From Bradyrhizobium sp. ARR65 (GTDB lineage Bacteria; Pseudomonadota; Alphaproteobacteria; Rhizobiales; Xanthobacteraceae), in NCBI RefSeq assembly GCF_000472385.1, contig NZ_AWZU01000025.1, positions 1 through 54,570 of the forward strand: a stretch of DNA of 54,570 bases. Reading direction: 5' to 3'. How positions within the stretch are numbered: the first letter of the stretch is position 1; the number at the start of each line of letters is the position of its first letter. Below the pieces are notes generated by a model that was given only the letters and a program-made list of their open reading frames with translations, searched no databases and was not told the DNA's origin. The translations under genes and the position numbers were made by a program. Positions 8,099 to 16,001 of the stretch are shown one piece after another.

Positions 8099-8454
8099 TG
8101 CAGGCAAGGACCATCACCCCCTCGCCCGCCGCCGGCAATTTCACCGCCCCCGTGCTCAACAGCCGGCCGGACTTCGAGTTCGCAGCCGCCCTCATGAAAG
8201 TCTCGCCGCAGGCCCAGGCCAAAGCCAAGGTCACCGCCACGGATTTCGAGGCGATGTTCCTCAACTCCATGTTCGCGGAGATGACGAACGGGCTGAAGGG
8301 CGAAGGCCCGTTCGGCGACACGGTAGGCACCGGCGTCTGGCGTTCGATGCTGACCGAGCAATATTCACAATCCTTCGCCCGGGCCGGCGGCGTCGGCATC
8401 GCCAGCGAAGTCTATCGAACGCTGATCCTGCAGCAGGCAAAGCGCACGAGCTGA
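8098..8454 (+). CDS. FlgJ-like rod-binding protein (no muramidase domain)
   Basis: The 118-residue protein contains only the rod-binding domain of FlgJ: ATDFEAMFLNSMFAEM (residues 43-58), then FGDTVGTGVWRSMLTEQYSQ and GGVGIASEVYR. In enterobacteria this domain is fused to a peptidoglycan hydrolase. Alphaproteobacteria often encode it alone and use a separate lytic enzyme, and none is seen in this window. It starts inside the flgI stop codon, so it is translationally coupled. The N-terminal 40 residues are Ala/Pro-rich and probably disordered. Confidence 0.9.
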   Translation: MQARTITPSPAAGNFTAPVLNSRPDFEFAAALMKVSPQAQAKAKVTATDFEAMFLNSMFAEMTNGLKGEGPFGDTVGTGVWRSMLTEQYSQSFARAGGVGIASEVYRTLILQQAKRTS

Positions 8455-8467
8455 CGGGAATTTTCAG

Positions 8468-8959
8468 ATGAACGCACAAGCCCAGCCCAAGCAAACGCCT
8501 TCCACTTACGTAGCCGCCGCGACGGCCGAGGAGGCGCGCAAGCTCGCGGACGAGTTGATGGACGTCATGAGCGCGCTGCTCGGGGTGATCGAACGGGAGA
8601 CCGAACTCGTTCGCGCCGGCCAGCTACATCAGGCCATGGCATTCGGAAACCAGAAATCGGAATTGTCCCGCCGTTATGTCACCACTGTCGGTAATCTCAA
8701 GGCGAGCCAAAAATTCATGTCGCGCTCGGCGCCTGATCTGCTGAAGACGCTTCACCGCCATCACGACACTTTTCGCGCAATGCTGCAGGTCAATCTCACG
8801 GTACTTGCGACCGCCCATGCGGTTTCCGAAAACGTCGTGCGCGGCGTCAATGCCGAGATGCAGCGTCGCAACATTCCGAACACCTACACCGCCCAGGGGC
8901 GGCGCACCGCACCCGGGCCGCGCCACACCACCCCGCTGTCGGTCAGCCGCTCGCTGTGA
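8468..8959 (+). CDS. FlgN-like flagellar export chaperone
   Basis: The 163-residue, mostly helical protein (EEARKLADELMDVMSALLGVIERETELVRAGQ, residues 22-53) resembles the FlgN family, which holds FlgK and FlgL before export. It follows the rod-binding gene by 13 bases in the flgI operon. The C-terminal 40 residues are Arg/Pro/Thr-rich and probably disordered. The match rests on helical pattern, size and position, so chaperone function is likely but not proven. Confidence 0.72.
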   Translation: MNAQAQPKQTPSTYVAAATAEEARKLADELMDVMSALLGVIERETELVRAGQLHQAMAFGNQKSELSRRYVTTVGNLKASQKFMSRSAPDLLKTLHRHHDTFRAMLQVNLTVLATAHAVSENVVRGVNAEMQRRNIPNTYTAQGRRTAPGPRHTTPLSVSRSL

Positions 8960-8970
8960 CGCCGCTTCGG

Positions 8971-8994
8971 GCCTGCCGCCTCAAAACGGCAGGC
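8971..8994 (+). terminator. Hairpin after the flgI operon
   Basis: GCCTGCCG (8971-8978) and CGGCAGGC (8987-8994) are perfect complements around an 8-base loop, 11 bases after the FlgN-like stop. The trailing sequence has only a short T-run (CCCTTTACC). Confidence 0.55.
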
Positions 8995-9158
8995 GTCGGC
9001 CCTTTACCAACAATTCATCTAAAACTGATCTGCGGCGGACAGCCGCGCGTTCACCATATTCCCTAACAGAACGTTGATAGGTCCCGGCCATATTGCATGA
9101 CGGGACTGGTTGGAATTGTATTGGTTTCTAAAGGGGTACACGGCACCAGGAGGGTGCA

Positions 9159-9527
9159 ATGAGCACGGATTTCAGCATCAGGCCGGCGGGTGCGCCGGTC
9201 CCATCGCCGGTTGTGCAGCCTCAGAGCCAGGCGGCCAGCGAGGCGGTTGCAACCCAATTGCCGGCGAGCCAGACCGTCACCGCCGCCGACGCCAGCGCCA
9301 ACGTTCAAAATGACCCACAGAGCCCGGGCTTTCCAGACGTGACGCATCAGGCCTATTTCGACCGCGCGGCCGCCTCGATGGTTTATCAAGTCGTAAAGCG
9401 CGACACTGACCAGGTCGTCGAGCAATATCCCGACGAGACGGTGCTGCGCCGTCGCGCCTATTTCCACGCTCTCGACATGGCGAAGGATCCGCCGCCGCGC
9501 GTCATTCCCACCGATCTCTCGGCCTAA
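9159..9527 (+). CDS. FlaG-like protein of the flagellar locus
   Basis: The 122-residue protein has a disordered Ala/Pro/Gln-rich N-terminal half and a C-terminal domain with AAASMVYQVVKRDTDQVVEQ, then YPDETVLRRRAYFHAL. This follows the FlaG pattern (a beta-hairpin carrying a conserved 'D..tg.vv.q.P.e..L' line). FlaG proteins influence filament length or lie with flagellins, but the role of this branch is untested. The ribosome site is CCAGGAGGG. It stands alone on the plus strand between the flgI operon and flaF, with a dispersed palindrome following it. Confidence 0.6.
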   Translation: MSTDFSIRPAGAPVPSPVVQPQSQAASEAVATQLPASQTVTAADASANVQNDPQSPGFPDVTHQAYFDRAAASMVYQVVKRDTDQVVEQYPDETVLRRRAYFHALDMAKDPPPRVIPTDLSA

Positions 9528-9569
9528 GAACTGGCGAGCCAATCGGGAGCACGCACGCCCAACCCGCGA

Positions 9570-9689
9570 CGTCATTGCGAGCGCAAGCGAAGCAATCCAG
9601 ACTTTCTCCGCGGATACAGTCTGTATCGCTTCGTCGCTGGAGCCGTCATCGGTCCGCCCTTCGCGCGGACGTTTGGCTCCTCGCAATGG
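9570..9689. repeat. Dispersed palindromic repeat, copy 1
   Basis: It begins CGTCATTGCGAGCG and closes with the inverse CTCGCAATG; the interior carries GAAGCAATCCAG and a degraded counterpart. The same unit occurs at 15864-15951 and 41223-41310. This copy has about 30 extra bases near its right arm. The gap 9528-9758 holds nothing else recognisable. Confidence 0.75.
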
Positions 9690-9758
9690 CCGGCCTGCGC
9701 CCACCGCTGCAAGATGATTGGCAACTGAACCAGCCTTCTGATCACGAAGGCTGCGATG

Positions 9759-10124
9759 TCAGGCGCGGCCCGAAAGCCCTGCCGCGATATTGCAGTTGAT
9801 CTCGATCAGCGACTTCAGCTTCGCGGGATCGGGATTCATCTGCATGTCGAGCGTCTGCTTCATCACAAACACGCCGATGTTGGCGATGTTCTGGCGAACC
9901 TCGACGGAATTCGGATTATCGGCGGACGTCGCCGCGCTCATGAAGATCGTCCACAGTTGACGATTGAACATCAGCGCCTTGTGCATGGTCTTGTCGGGTC
10001 CGGCCCAGTTCGCCTGAACTTCCTGTAGCTGCCTGGCCGCCTTTAGCAGAGCCTGCGCCTCGATCTCTCTTGGTGGAGCCGTCGTTTGCGACGTGCGAGC
10101 GTAGGCTTGAGCAGCATTGGACAT
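9759..10124 (-). CDS. flaF: Flagellar biosynthesis regulator FlaF
   Basis: The 121-residue protein matches FlaF: AAQAYARTSQTT at the start, REIEAQALLKAARQLQ near residue 19, FNRQLWTIFMSAATS near 53, and RQNIANIGVFVMKQTLDM near 77. In Caulobacter FlaF is required for flagellin production, in balance with the translational repressor FlbT, which here lies 5 kb away beyond the two flagellins. It is transcribed in the same direction as the flagellins and lies just downstream of the terminator of the first one, so it probably has its own promoter in 10125-10315. Confidence 0.93.
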   Translation of the reverse strand: MSNAAQAYARTSQTTAPPREIEAQALLKAARQLQEVQANWAGPDKTMHKALMFNRQLWTIFMSAATSADNPNSVEVRQNIANIGVFVMKQTLDMQMNPDPAKLKSLIEINCNIAAGLSGRA

Positions 10125-10315
10125 TCACAACCCCAGAACTTATGCTTAAATCGCGATGAAACTGCCTCGTTTGTGTACTTGGTCGCTTTTAAAATATGGT
10201 TAGCGGCCATTTCCGTAGATGTACTGGCGAAGCGTGCGCGCAGATTTTTTGAATCAATAGCGAGCCGTCGCGCAAAAGCCGCGCGACACAACGATCTGGG
10301 CACTACAACACGCAA

Positions 10316-10345
10316 AGCAAAAAACGGCGGGTCGGCCCGCCGTTT
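10316..10345 (-). terminator. Intrinsic terminator of flagellin gene 1
   Basis: AAACGGCGGG (10322-10331) pairs perfectly with CCCGCCGTTT (10336-10345) around a 4-base loop. On the minus strand the stem is followed by TTTTTTGC. It lies 28 bases after the flagellin stop. Confidence 0.88.
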
Positions 10346-10372
10346 GGTTTGCGTCTCTTGCGTAGCGCGATA

Positions 10373-12616
10373 TCAGCGCAAGAGCTGCAGTACGCTCTGC
10401 TGCGACTGATTGGCGAGCGCGAGCGCCGAGACTGCGATCGATTGACGGGTCGACAGCGCCTGGCTGTTGGCCGCCTCTTCGTTGGTATCGGCGAGCGTCA
10501 GGTTGGACGAACCGGTCTGTAGCACGTTGATCAGGTTCTTCGAGAAATCCTGGCGGATTTCGACGATCGACAAGTTCGATCCGAGCGCGGAGGCTTCCGA
10601 CCGCAGCGAGCTCGAAGCAGCATTCAAGCTCGTCAACACCCTGTTGGTTGCGCCGTTGTCGATGAAGTCGACACCGCTGACCAAGTTGCTGAGTCCAAGG
10701 CCCGCCGCGTTGAAGGTCACGCCATTGATGCTGAGCGTGGAGCGTCCGGTCTCGTTGAAGACCAGCTTCAACGTATCGCCGTTGAGGAGGTTGATGCCGT
10801 TGAACGAAGAGTCCTGCGCCGTCGCGTCGATCTGCTTCAGGATGTTGTTGTACTGGTTGACGAGGCTCGCACGCGCCGTCTGCGCGACGGGGTCCTGCAC
10901 CGGCGGCTGCGGAGTCGTGAAGGTGATGGAGCTCGTGATCGAGCCACCGATCACGCCACCAGCCAGCGAAGAACCGAGCGTCGAAGACGCGTAGTCGTTC
11001 GAGACGGTGATCGTGAGCACGCCATTGGCATCGACAGTCGCCGTCAGATTGTTGGCCTGCAGCGCATGATTGAGCTGGTCCAGCGTCTTGACCGTGCCGT
11101 TGGTGCCGTCGCCGAAGGTGACATTGACAGGCGTGCCGCCATTGAACGAGGTGATGGTCAAGGTCTTGCCATTGATGCCGCCGACGCCCGACTGGCGCGC
11201 GGCGGTGAAGGCGGTCGCAGTACCGGTATTGCCGGCGAGGCCGAGCACGTTGAACGCATTGCCGGTCCCGGTGATCGCGAGGTCGGCATTGACTCCGGTC
11301 GAAATCTTGAGCTGACCGCTGGGGCTGACCGATGAAGCGGTCTGGCCGGCCGCGGTGGCTACGGAGGCAGCACCGTTGGTGATGGTCGCCGTCTGCACGC
11401 CTGTGGCGAGGTCGATCGCCTTCAGCACGTCCGCGACGGTGCCAGCCTGCAGATAGACGGTCGAGTTGCCGTTGCCGTCGGTGACGATGTTGCCGTAGAC
11501 GCCAGAGCCGGTGGGGACGGCCGTGGAGGCAGGTGTGGGCGCATTCTTGAAGGTGACGATCTTGCCGTCGACGTTCAGTGTCGATCCGTCCTGGATCAGC
11601 GAACCGAGCGTGGTGCCGCTGGTGATGCGGGCCGCCGTGATCGTTGCATTGCCGCCGCCCGTCGCGGTGGTCAGGCCCAGCTTGTTGAGCGTGTCCGCCT
11701 TGCCCACGATGCTCAGATCGGCGCCCGTCGAGCTCTTCAGCACCAGACCGCCGGTACCATTGACACTGGAGGCAGTCTGGCCGCTGTTCAGCGTCAAGGT
11801 GCCGGAAACGTTGCTCTGCACGCCGCTCGCAATGTCGACGGCGGTCAGGACGTCGCCGATAGAGGCCTTGGCGCCTGTCGATCCGAGGAAGATCTGGGCG
11901 TTGCCGTTGGCGTCGGTGTAGACGTTGCCGGTCGTTTTGCCGGCAATCGCAGCCACCTGGGTAAAGCCCGCCGGAGCGGTGGTCGGAGCGTCACCCGTTT
12001 CGAAGGTGATGGTGTGGCCGTTCACGGTGATGGTATCGCCCGCGGCAACACCGGCGTTGGCATCGCCGGCCGCGGTACCGTTCAGCAGACTGGCCGCGGT
12101 GGTGGCAGCGTTGATGTTGGTACCCGTGACCGAACCCGCCGCAGCGCCCAGCGTCGAGGCTCCGGTCGCCGCAGTCGTGCCACCGGCCGCGCCCGAATAG
12201 AGCACGTTGCTATTCGCGATCGCGCTCGCATAGCTCGTGGTGCCGCGCAGGTCGGCCGGCGTCGCGCCGGGAATTGTCGCCTGGACATTGGATTTGACGG
12301 AATAGCCGACGGTGGTCTGCAGCGCCTGGGTGGCAATCGACTTCGCGGCATCGATCTGCTTCTGCAGCGCGGTGATGCCGGTATTGGCGGTCTGCAGCAC
12401 CTGCACACCGTTATTGATGCCGTCGAGCAGGTTGCTGATATCGCTGGCGCGGTTGTCGAGCGACTGGGCGGTGAAGAAGTTGGTCGGGTTGTCGAGGGCC
12501 GTGTTGACTTTCTTACCCGTCGCAAGGCGTTCCTGCGTCTGGGCCAGCAGGTTGGCGGTCGACTGCAGCGAAAGCAGGTTCTGGCGGACTGCAGCCGAGA
12601 GAACGATGTCGGACAT
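10373..12616 (-). CDS. fliC: Flagellin 1 (747 residues)
   Basis: The secreted filament subunit keeps both conserved ends: residues 1-130 (MSDIVLSAAVRQNLLSLQST, ATGKKVNTALDNPTNFFTAQ) and the last 170 (IEIRQDFSKNLINVLQTGSS to QSVLQLLR). These pair to form the D0/D1 core. Between them lies a very long surface region (about 130-580) made of repeated Flagellin_IN-type modules, each with a GDTITVNG-like strand, an LxAVDIASGVQ helix and a GQTASSV segment. Ordinary alphaproteobacterial flagellins are near 270-400 residues. The gene has its own terminator and tandem CtrA-like boxes 100-138 bases upstream. It is a tandem paralogue of the next gene, with a near-identical middle. AGGAAG precedes the ATG. 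Confidence 0.95.
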   Translation of the reverse strand: MSDIVLSAAVRQNLLSLQSTANLLAQTQERLATGKKVNTALDNPTNFFTAQSLDNRASDISNLLDGINNGVQVLQTANTGITALQKQIDAAKSIATQALQTTVGYSVKSNVQATIPGATPADLRGTTSYASAIANSNVLYSGAAGGTTAATGASTLGAAAGSVTGTNINAATTAASLLNGTAAGDANAGVAAGDTITVNGHTITFETGDAPTTAPAGFTQVAAIAGKTTGNVYTDANGNAQIFLGSTGAKASIGDVLTAVDIASGVQSNVSGTLTLNSGQTASSVNGTGGLVLKSSTGADLSIVGKADTLNKLGLTTATGGGNATITAARITSGTTLGSLIQDGSTLNVDGKIVTFKNAPTPASTAVPTGSGVYGNIVTDGNGNSTVYLQAGTVADVLKAIDLATGVQTATITNGAASVATAAGQTASSVSPSGQLKISTGVNADLAITGTGNAFNVLGLAGNTGTATAFTAARQSGVGGINGKTLTITSFNGGTPVNVTFGDGTNGTVKTLDQLNHALQANNLTATVDANGVLTITVSNDYASSTLGSSLAGGVIGGSITSSITFTTPQPPVQDPVAQTARASLVNQYNNILKQIDATAQDSSFNGINLLNGDTLKLVFNETGRSTLSINGVTFNAAGLGLSNLVSGVDFIDNGATNRVLTSLNAASSSLRSEASALGSNLSIVEIRQDFSKNLINVLQTGSSNLTLADTNEEAANSQALSTRQSIAVSALALANQSQQSVLQLLR

Positions 12617-12715
12617 TGGCGATCTTCCTGTTAATGCACAAACAATTCGATCGGCCCTCGCCGATCTGGTGGACTGCCTTGTGCGGAGTTTTAGGGCCTG
12701 TCCTTTAAATTAAGG

Positions 12716-12754
12716 TTAATGGGCGCTTAAGCAGGACGGTAAACCGGCGGTTAA
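12716..12754 (-). promoter_or_regulatory. Tandem CtrA-like boxes upstream of flagellin 1
   Basis: On the minus strand, 12716-12730 reads TTAA-GCGCCCA-TTAA followed by CC, a full CtrA consensus. 12740-12754 reads TTAA-CCGCCGG-TTTAC, one base off. The centres are 24 bases apart. The flagellin ATG lies 100 bases downstream of the nearer box. Confidence 0.6.
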
Positions 12755-12784
12755 TGCCGGCATCCCAGGACTACCCCCTTTCGA

Positions 12785-12822
12785 TGGCCAAAACAAAAGC
12801 GGCGGGGCCGAAGCCCCGCCGC
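12785..12822 (-). terminator. Intrinsic terminator of flagellin gene 2
   Basis: GCGGCGGGGC (12799-12808) and GCCCCGCCGC (12813-12822) pair perfectly. On the minus strand the loop is TTCG and the stem is followed by TTTTGTTTTGG. It lies 29 bases after the stop. Confidence 0.88.
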
Positions 12823-12851
12823 CATGATTGTCTGTAGCTTTCTTGTCGAAA

Positions 12852-15095
12852 TCAGCGCAGGAGCTGCAACACGCTCTGCTGCGACTGGTTGGCCAGCGAG
12901 AGCGCGGAGACCGCGATCGACTGACGGGTTGACAGCGCCTGGCTGTTGGCCGCTTCCTCGTTGGTATCGGCCAGCGTCAGGTTGGACGAACCGGTCTGCA
13001 GCACGTTGATCAGGTTCTTGTTGAAGTCCTGACGAATCTGCACGACCGACAGGTTCGAACCGAGCGCGGAAGCTTCCGAGCGCAGCGTGCTCGAAGCCGT
13101 GTTCAGGTTGGTCAGCACCTTGTTGGTGGCGGCGTTGTCAATGAAGTCGACGCCGTTCACGAGATTGCTGAGACCAAGACCCGCCGCGTTGAAGGTCACG
13201 CCGGTGATGTTCAGGCTCGACTTGCCGGTTTCGTCGAACACCAGCTTGAGCTGATCGCCGTTGAGCAGGTTGACGCCGTTGAACGAAGCGTCGAGTGCCG
13301 TGGTGGTGATCTGCGTCAGGATGTTGTTGTACTGCGAAACCAGGCTCGCGCGCGCCGTCTGCGCAACCGGATCAGAAACCGGTGCCGAAGCCGTCGACCA
13401 GGTCAGCGCACTGGTGATGGTGCCGCCGATCGCGCCGCCGGAGGCAACCGAGCCGAGCGTCGAGGACGCGTAGTCGTTGCTGGCGGAGATCGTCAGCAGG
13501 CCGTTGGCGTCGATCGTCGCGGACAGGTTGTTGGCCTGCAGCGCCTGGTTGAGCTGATCCAGGGTCTTGACCGTGCCGTTGGTGCCATCGCCGAAGGTGA
13601 CGTTGACCGCCGTGCCGTTGTTGAAGGAGCTGAAGGTCAAGGTCTTGCCGCTGATGCCACCCACACCAGAGGTGCGTGCAGCGGTAAACGCCGTCGCAGT
13701 GCCGGTGTTGCCGGCAAAGCCGAACACCGAGAGCGCATTGCCGGTGCCGGTGATCGACAGGTCGGCATTCACGCCGGTGGAGATCTTGAGCTGACCGCTG
13801 GCGTTGATCGACGAGGCGGTCTGGCCGGATGCCGTGGTCACGGAGGCCGCACCGTTGGTGATGGTCGCGGTCTGCACGCCGGTGGCGAGGTCGATCGCCT
13901 TCAGCAGGTCATTGACAGTGCCAGCCTGCAGATAGACGGTTGAGTTGCCTTTGCCGTCGGTGACGACGTTGCCGCTGACGCCGGAGCCGGTGGGGACGGC
14001 CGTGGACGCGGGGGTCGGCGCATTCTTGAAGGTGATGACCTTGCCGTCGACGTTCAGCGTCGACCCGTCCTGGACCAGCGCACCGAGAGAACCACCGCCG
14101 GTGAGGCGGGCTGCGGTGATCGTTGCACTGCCTCCGCCCGTCGCGGTGGTCAGGCCCAGCTTGTTGAGCGTATCCGCCTTGGCCGTGATGCTCAGATCGG
14201 CGCCCGTCGAGCTCTTCAGCACCAAGCCGCCGGTGCCGTTGACGCTGGAGGCGGTCTGGCCGCTGTTCAGCGTCAAGGTGCCCGAAACGTTGCTCTGCAC
14301 GCCGCTCGCAATGTCGACGGCGGTCAGGACGTCGCCGATCGAAGCCTTTGCGCCGGTCGATCCGAGGAAGATCTGGGCGTTGCCGTTGGCGTCGGTGTAG
14401 ACGTTGCCGGTCGTTTTGCCGGCAATCGCAGTCACCTGGGTAAAGCCCGCCGGAGCGGTGGTCGGAGCGTCGCCCGACTCGAAAGTGATCGTGTGGCCGT
14501 TCACGGTGATGGTATCGCCCGCGGCAACACCGGCGTTGGCATCGCCGGCCGCGGTACCGTTCAGCAGGCTCGTCGCGGTGGTGGCAGCGTTGATGTTGGT
14601 ACCCGTATCCGTACCTATCGCGGCGCCCAGCGTCGAGGATCCGGTCGCAGCCGTCGTGCCGCCAGCGGCGCCGGCGTACAGCACGTTGCTGCTCGCGACC
14701 GCGCTGGCAAACGTGGTGGTGCCACGCAGGTCGGAAGCCGTTGCGCCCGCGATCGTCGTCGAGACGTTCGACTTCGTGGAATAGCCGACGGTGGTCTGGA
14801 GCGCCTGGTTCGCGATCGACTTCGCGGAGTCGATCAGCTTCTGCAGCGCGGTGATGCCGGCGTTGGCTTGCTGCAGGACCTGCACACCGTTGCCGATGCT
14901 GTCGAGCAGGTTGTTGATGTCGCTGGCGCGGTTGTCGAGCGACTGGGCGGTGAAGAAGTTGGTCGGGTTATCGAGAGCGGAGTTGACCTTCTTACCCGTG
15001 GCCAAACGGTTTTGCGTGGTAGCGAGCAGGTCAGCGGTGGACTGGAGAGAGAGGAGGTTCTGGCGAACCGATGCCGAGAGAACAATTCCGGACAT
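12852..15095 (-). CDS. fliC: Flagellin 2 (747 residues)
   Basis: It has exactly the same length as flagellin 1 and the same plan: conserved ends (MSGIVLSASVRQNLLSLQST, VQIRQDFNKNLINVLQTGSS, QSVLQLLR) around a long modular surface region. The central third (about 14150-14640) is almost identical in DNA to 11690-12170, including silent positions, whereas the terminal coding regions differ more. That pattern points to gene conversion after duplication. An AAGG ribosome site lies before ATG 15095. No sigma-54 or full CtrA box was found directly upstream. A single CtrA-like box at 15311 lies between this gene and the divergent flbT and could serve either. Confidence 0.95.
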   Translation of the reverse strand: MSGIVLSASVRQNLLSLQSTADLLATTQNRLATGKKVNSALDNPTNFFTAQSLDNRASDINNLLDSIGNGVQVLQQANAGITALQKLIDSAKSIANQALQTTVGYSTKSNVSTTIAGATASDLRGTTTFASAVASSNVLYAGAAGGTTAATGSSTLGAAIGTDTGTNINAATTATSLLNGTAAGDANAGVAAGDTITVNGHTITFESGDAPTTAPAGFTQVTAIAGKTTGNVYTDANGNAQIFLGSTGAKASIGDVLTAVDIASGVQSNVSGTLTLNSGQTASSVNGTGGLVLKSSTGADLSITAKADTLNKLGLTTATGGGSATITAARLTGGGSLGALVQDGSTLNVDGKVITFKNAPTPASTAVPTGSGVSGNVVTDGKGNSTVYLQAGTVNDLLKAIDLATGVQTATITNGAASVTTASGQTASSINASGQLKISTGVNADLSITGTGNALSVFGFAGNTGTATAFTAARTSGVGGISGKTLTFSSFNNGTAVNVTFGDGTNGTVKTLDQLNQALQANNLSATIDANGLLTISASNDYASSTLGSVASGGAIGGTITSALTWSTASAPVSDPVAQTARASLVSQYNNILTQITTTALDASFNGVNLLNGDQLKLVFDETGKSSLNITGVTFNAAGLGLSNLVNGVDFIDNAATNKVLTNLNTASSTLRSEASALGSNLSVVQIRQDFNKNLINVLQTGSSNLTLADTNEEAANSQALSTRQSIAVSALSLANQSQQSVLQLLR

Positions 15096-15310
15096 TGTGA
15101 TGATACCTTTCTGGTAACAAACAAACCCCGACCCTTATTGATCGAGGCGCCCGGGGACGGTGCAGCCAAGCTCTCTAACAAAACGTGAAATGGAATCGCG
15201 CCTCCATCCTTACTGCTGCTCGCGTCGGCGTCCGGGGCGGCCTTTCCCCGTTCTCATCCGATCGAGCTTCACGCTGATATGATTGGGTTTTTGCGGCCGA
15301 CCGACCGCCG

Positions 15311-15326
15311 TTTACCCGCCGTTAAC
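15311..15326 (+). promoter_or_regulatory. CtrA-like box in the flagellin 2/flbT intergenic region
   Basis: TTTA-CCCGCCG-TTAAC on the plus strand is one base from the CtrA consensus. It ends 86 bases before the flbT ATG. The same variant stands before fliX. The rest of 15096-15411 shows no gene. Confidence 0.55.
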
Positions 15327-15411
15327 CATAATCGGCAACGATCCGCCTGATTTTGCACCCGCAGCCGTTACGCTGCGACAAGCTCGTTCGAGAAGCGCAC
15401 GGAGAACAGGC

Positions 15412-15837
15412 ATGGCCCTGAAGGTTGAGCTGAAGCCGCACGAGCGGATCATCGTCGGATCCTGCGTCATCACCAACACGGACCAGCGCGCCCGATTGTT
15501 GATCGACGGCGAGAATGTTCCGATCCTTCGCGAAAAGGACATCATGACGCCCGAGGCCGCCGATACGGCGGCCAAGCTGGTCTATCTCGCGGTGCAGTTG
15601 ATGTACATCTCGCCGGATCCGCAGAACAATCACGGCACCTATTTCAACCTGGTGCGCGAGATCGTCACCGCCGTGCCGAGCGCCTGGCCGATCATCGAGG
15701 AAATCAACAACAACATCCTGAGCGGCGATCTCTACCGGGCGCTCAAGGAAGCCCGCAAGCTCATTGCCTATGAGAAGCAGCTTCGGGATCTGCACGAAGC
15801 CAGCCAGAAACTGCGCGACGTCGATACGGCCGCTTGA
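15412..15837 (+). CDS. flbT: Flagellin translational repressor FlbT
   Basis: The 141-residue protein matches FlbT: MALKVELKPHERIIVGSCVI at the start, LLIDGENVPILREKDIM near residue 29, YLAVQLMYISPD near 58, and an YRALKEARKLIAYEKQLR stretch near 107. In Caulobacter FlbT binds the 5' untranslated region of flagellin mRNA and blocks its translation until the hook is complete. GGAGAACAGGC precedes the ATG. It is divergent from flagellin 2, and flaF, its functional opposite, lies beyond flagellin 1. The two regulators therefore bracket the flagellin pair. Confidence 0.95.
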   Translation: MALKVELKPHERIIVGSCVITNTDQRARLLIDGENVPILREKDIMTPEAADTAAKLVYLAVQLMYISPDPQNNHGTYFNLVREIVTAVPSAWPIIEEINNNILSGDLYRALKEARKLIAYEKQLRDLHEASQKLRDVDTAA

Positions 15838-15863
15838 GGCGGTCGCGCTTTTTCAATTCCGAC

Positions 15864-15951
15864 CGTCATTGCGAGGAATGAAAGCGGCGAAGCAATCCAG
15901 ACTGCATCCGCGCGAAAAGTCTGGATTGCTTCGCTTACGCTCGCAATGACG
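15864..15951. repeat. Dispersed palindromic repeat, copy 2
   Basis: CGTCATTGCGAG at the left end and CGCTCGCAATGACG at the right end are inverted, with inner arms GAAGCAATCCAGACT and AGTCTGGATTGCTTCG. It sits between the convergent ends of flbT and the decarboxylase gene. Other copies are at 9570 and 41223. Confidence 0.85.
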
Positions 15952-16001
15952 GCGGAGGTTGAGCGCGCGCCCCGATTGGCTCAGCGCGGCGACTGCTCCA
16001 G

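Noticed and set aside
12617..12851. Sigma-54 promoter upstream of the flagellins
   Set aside because: No GG-N10-GC pair with adequate flanking consensus was found on the proper strand before either flagellin gene.
10373..15095. Repeated flagellin segments as a tandem-repeat or CRISPR-like array
   Set aside because: The repetition is coding, in frame and explained by Flagellin_IN-type modules in two paralogous genes.
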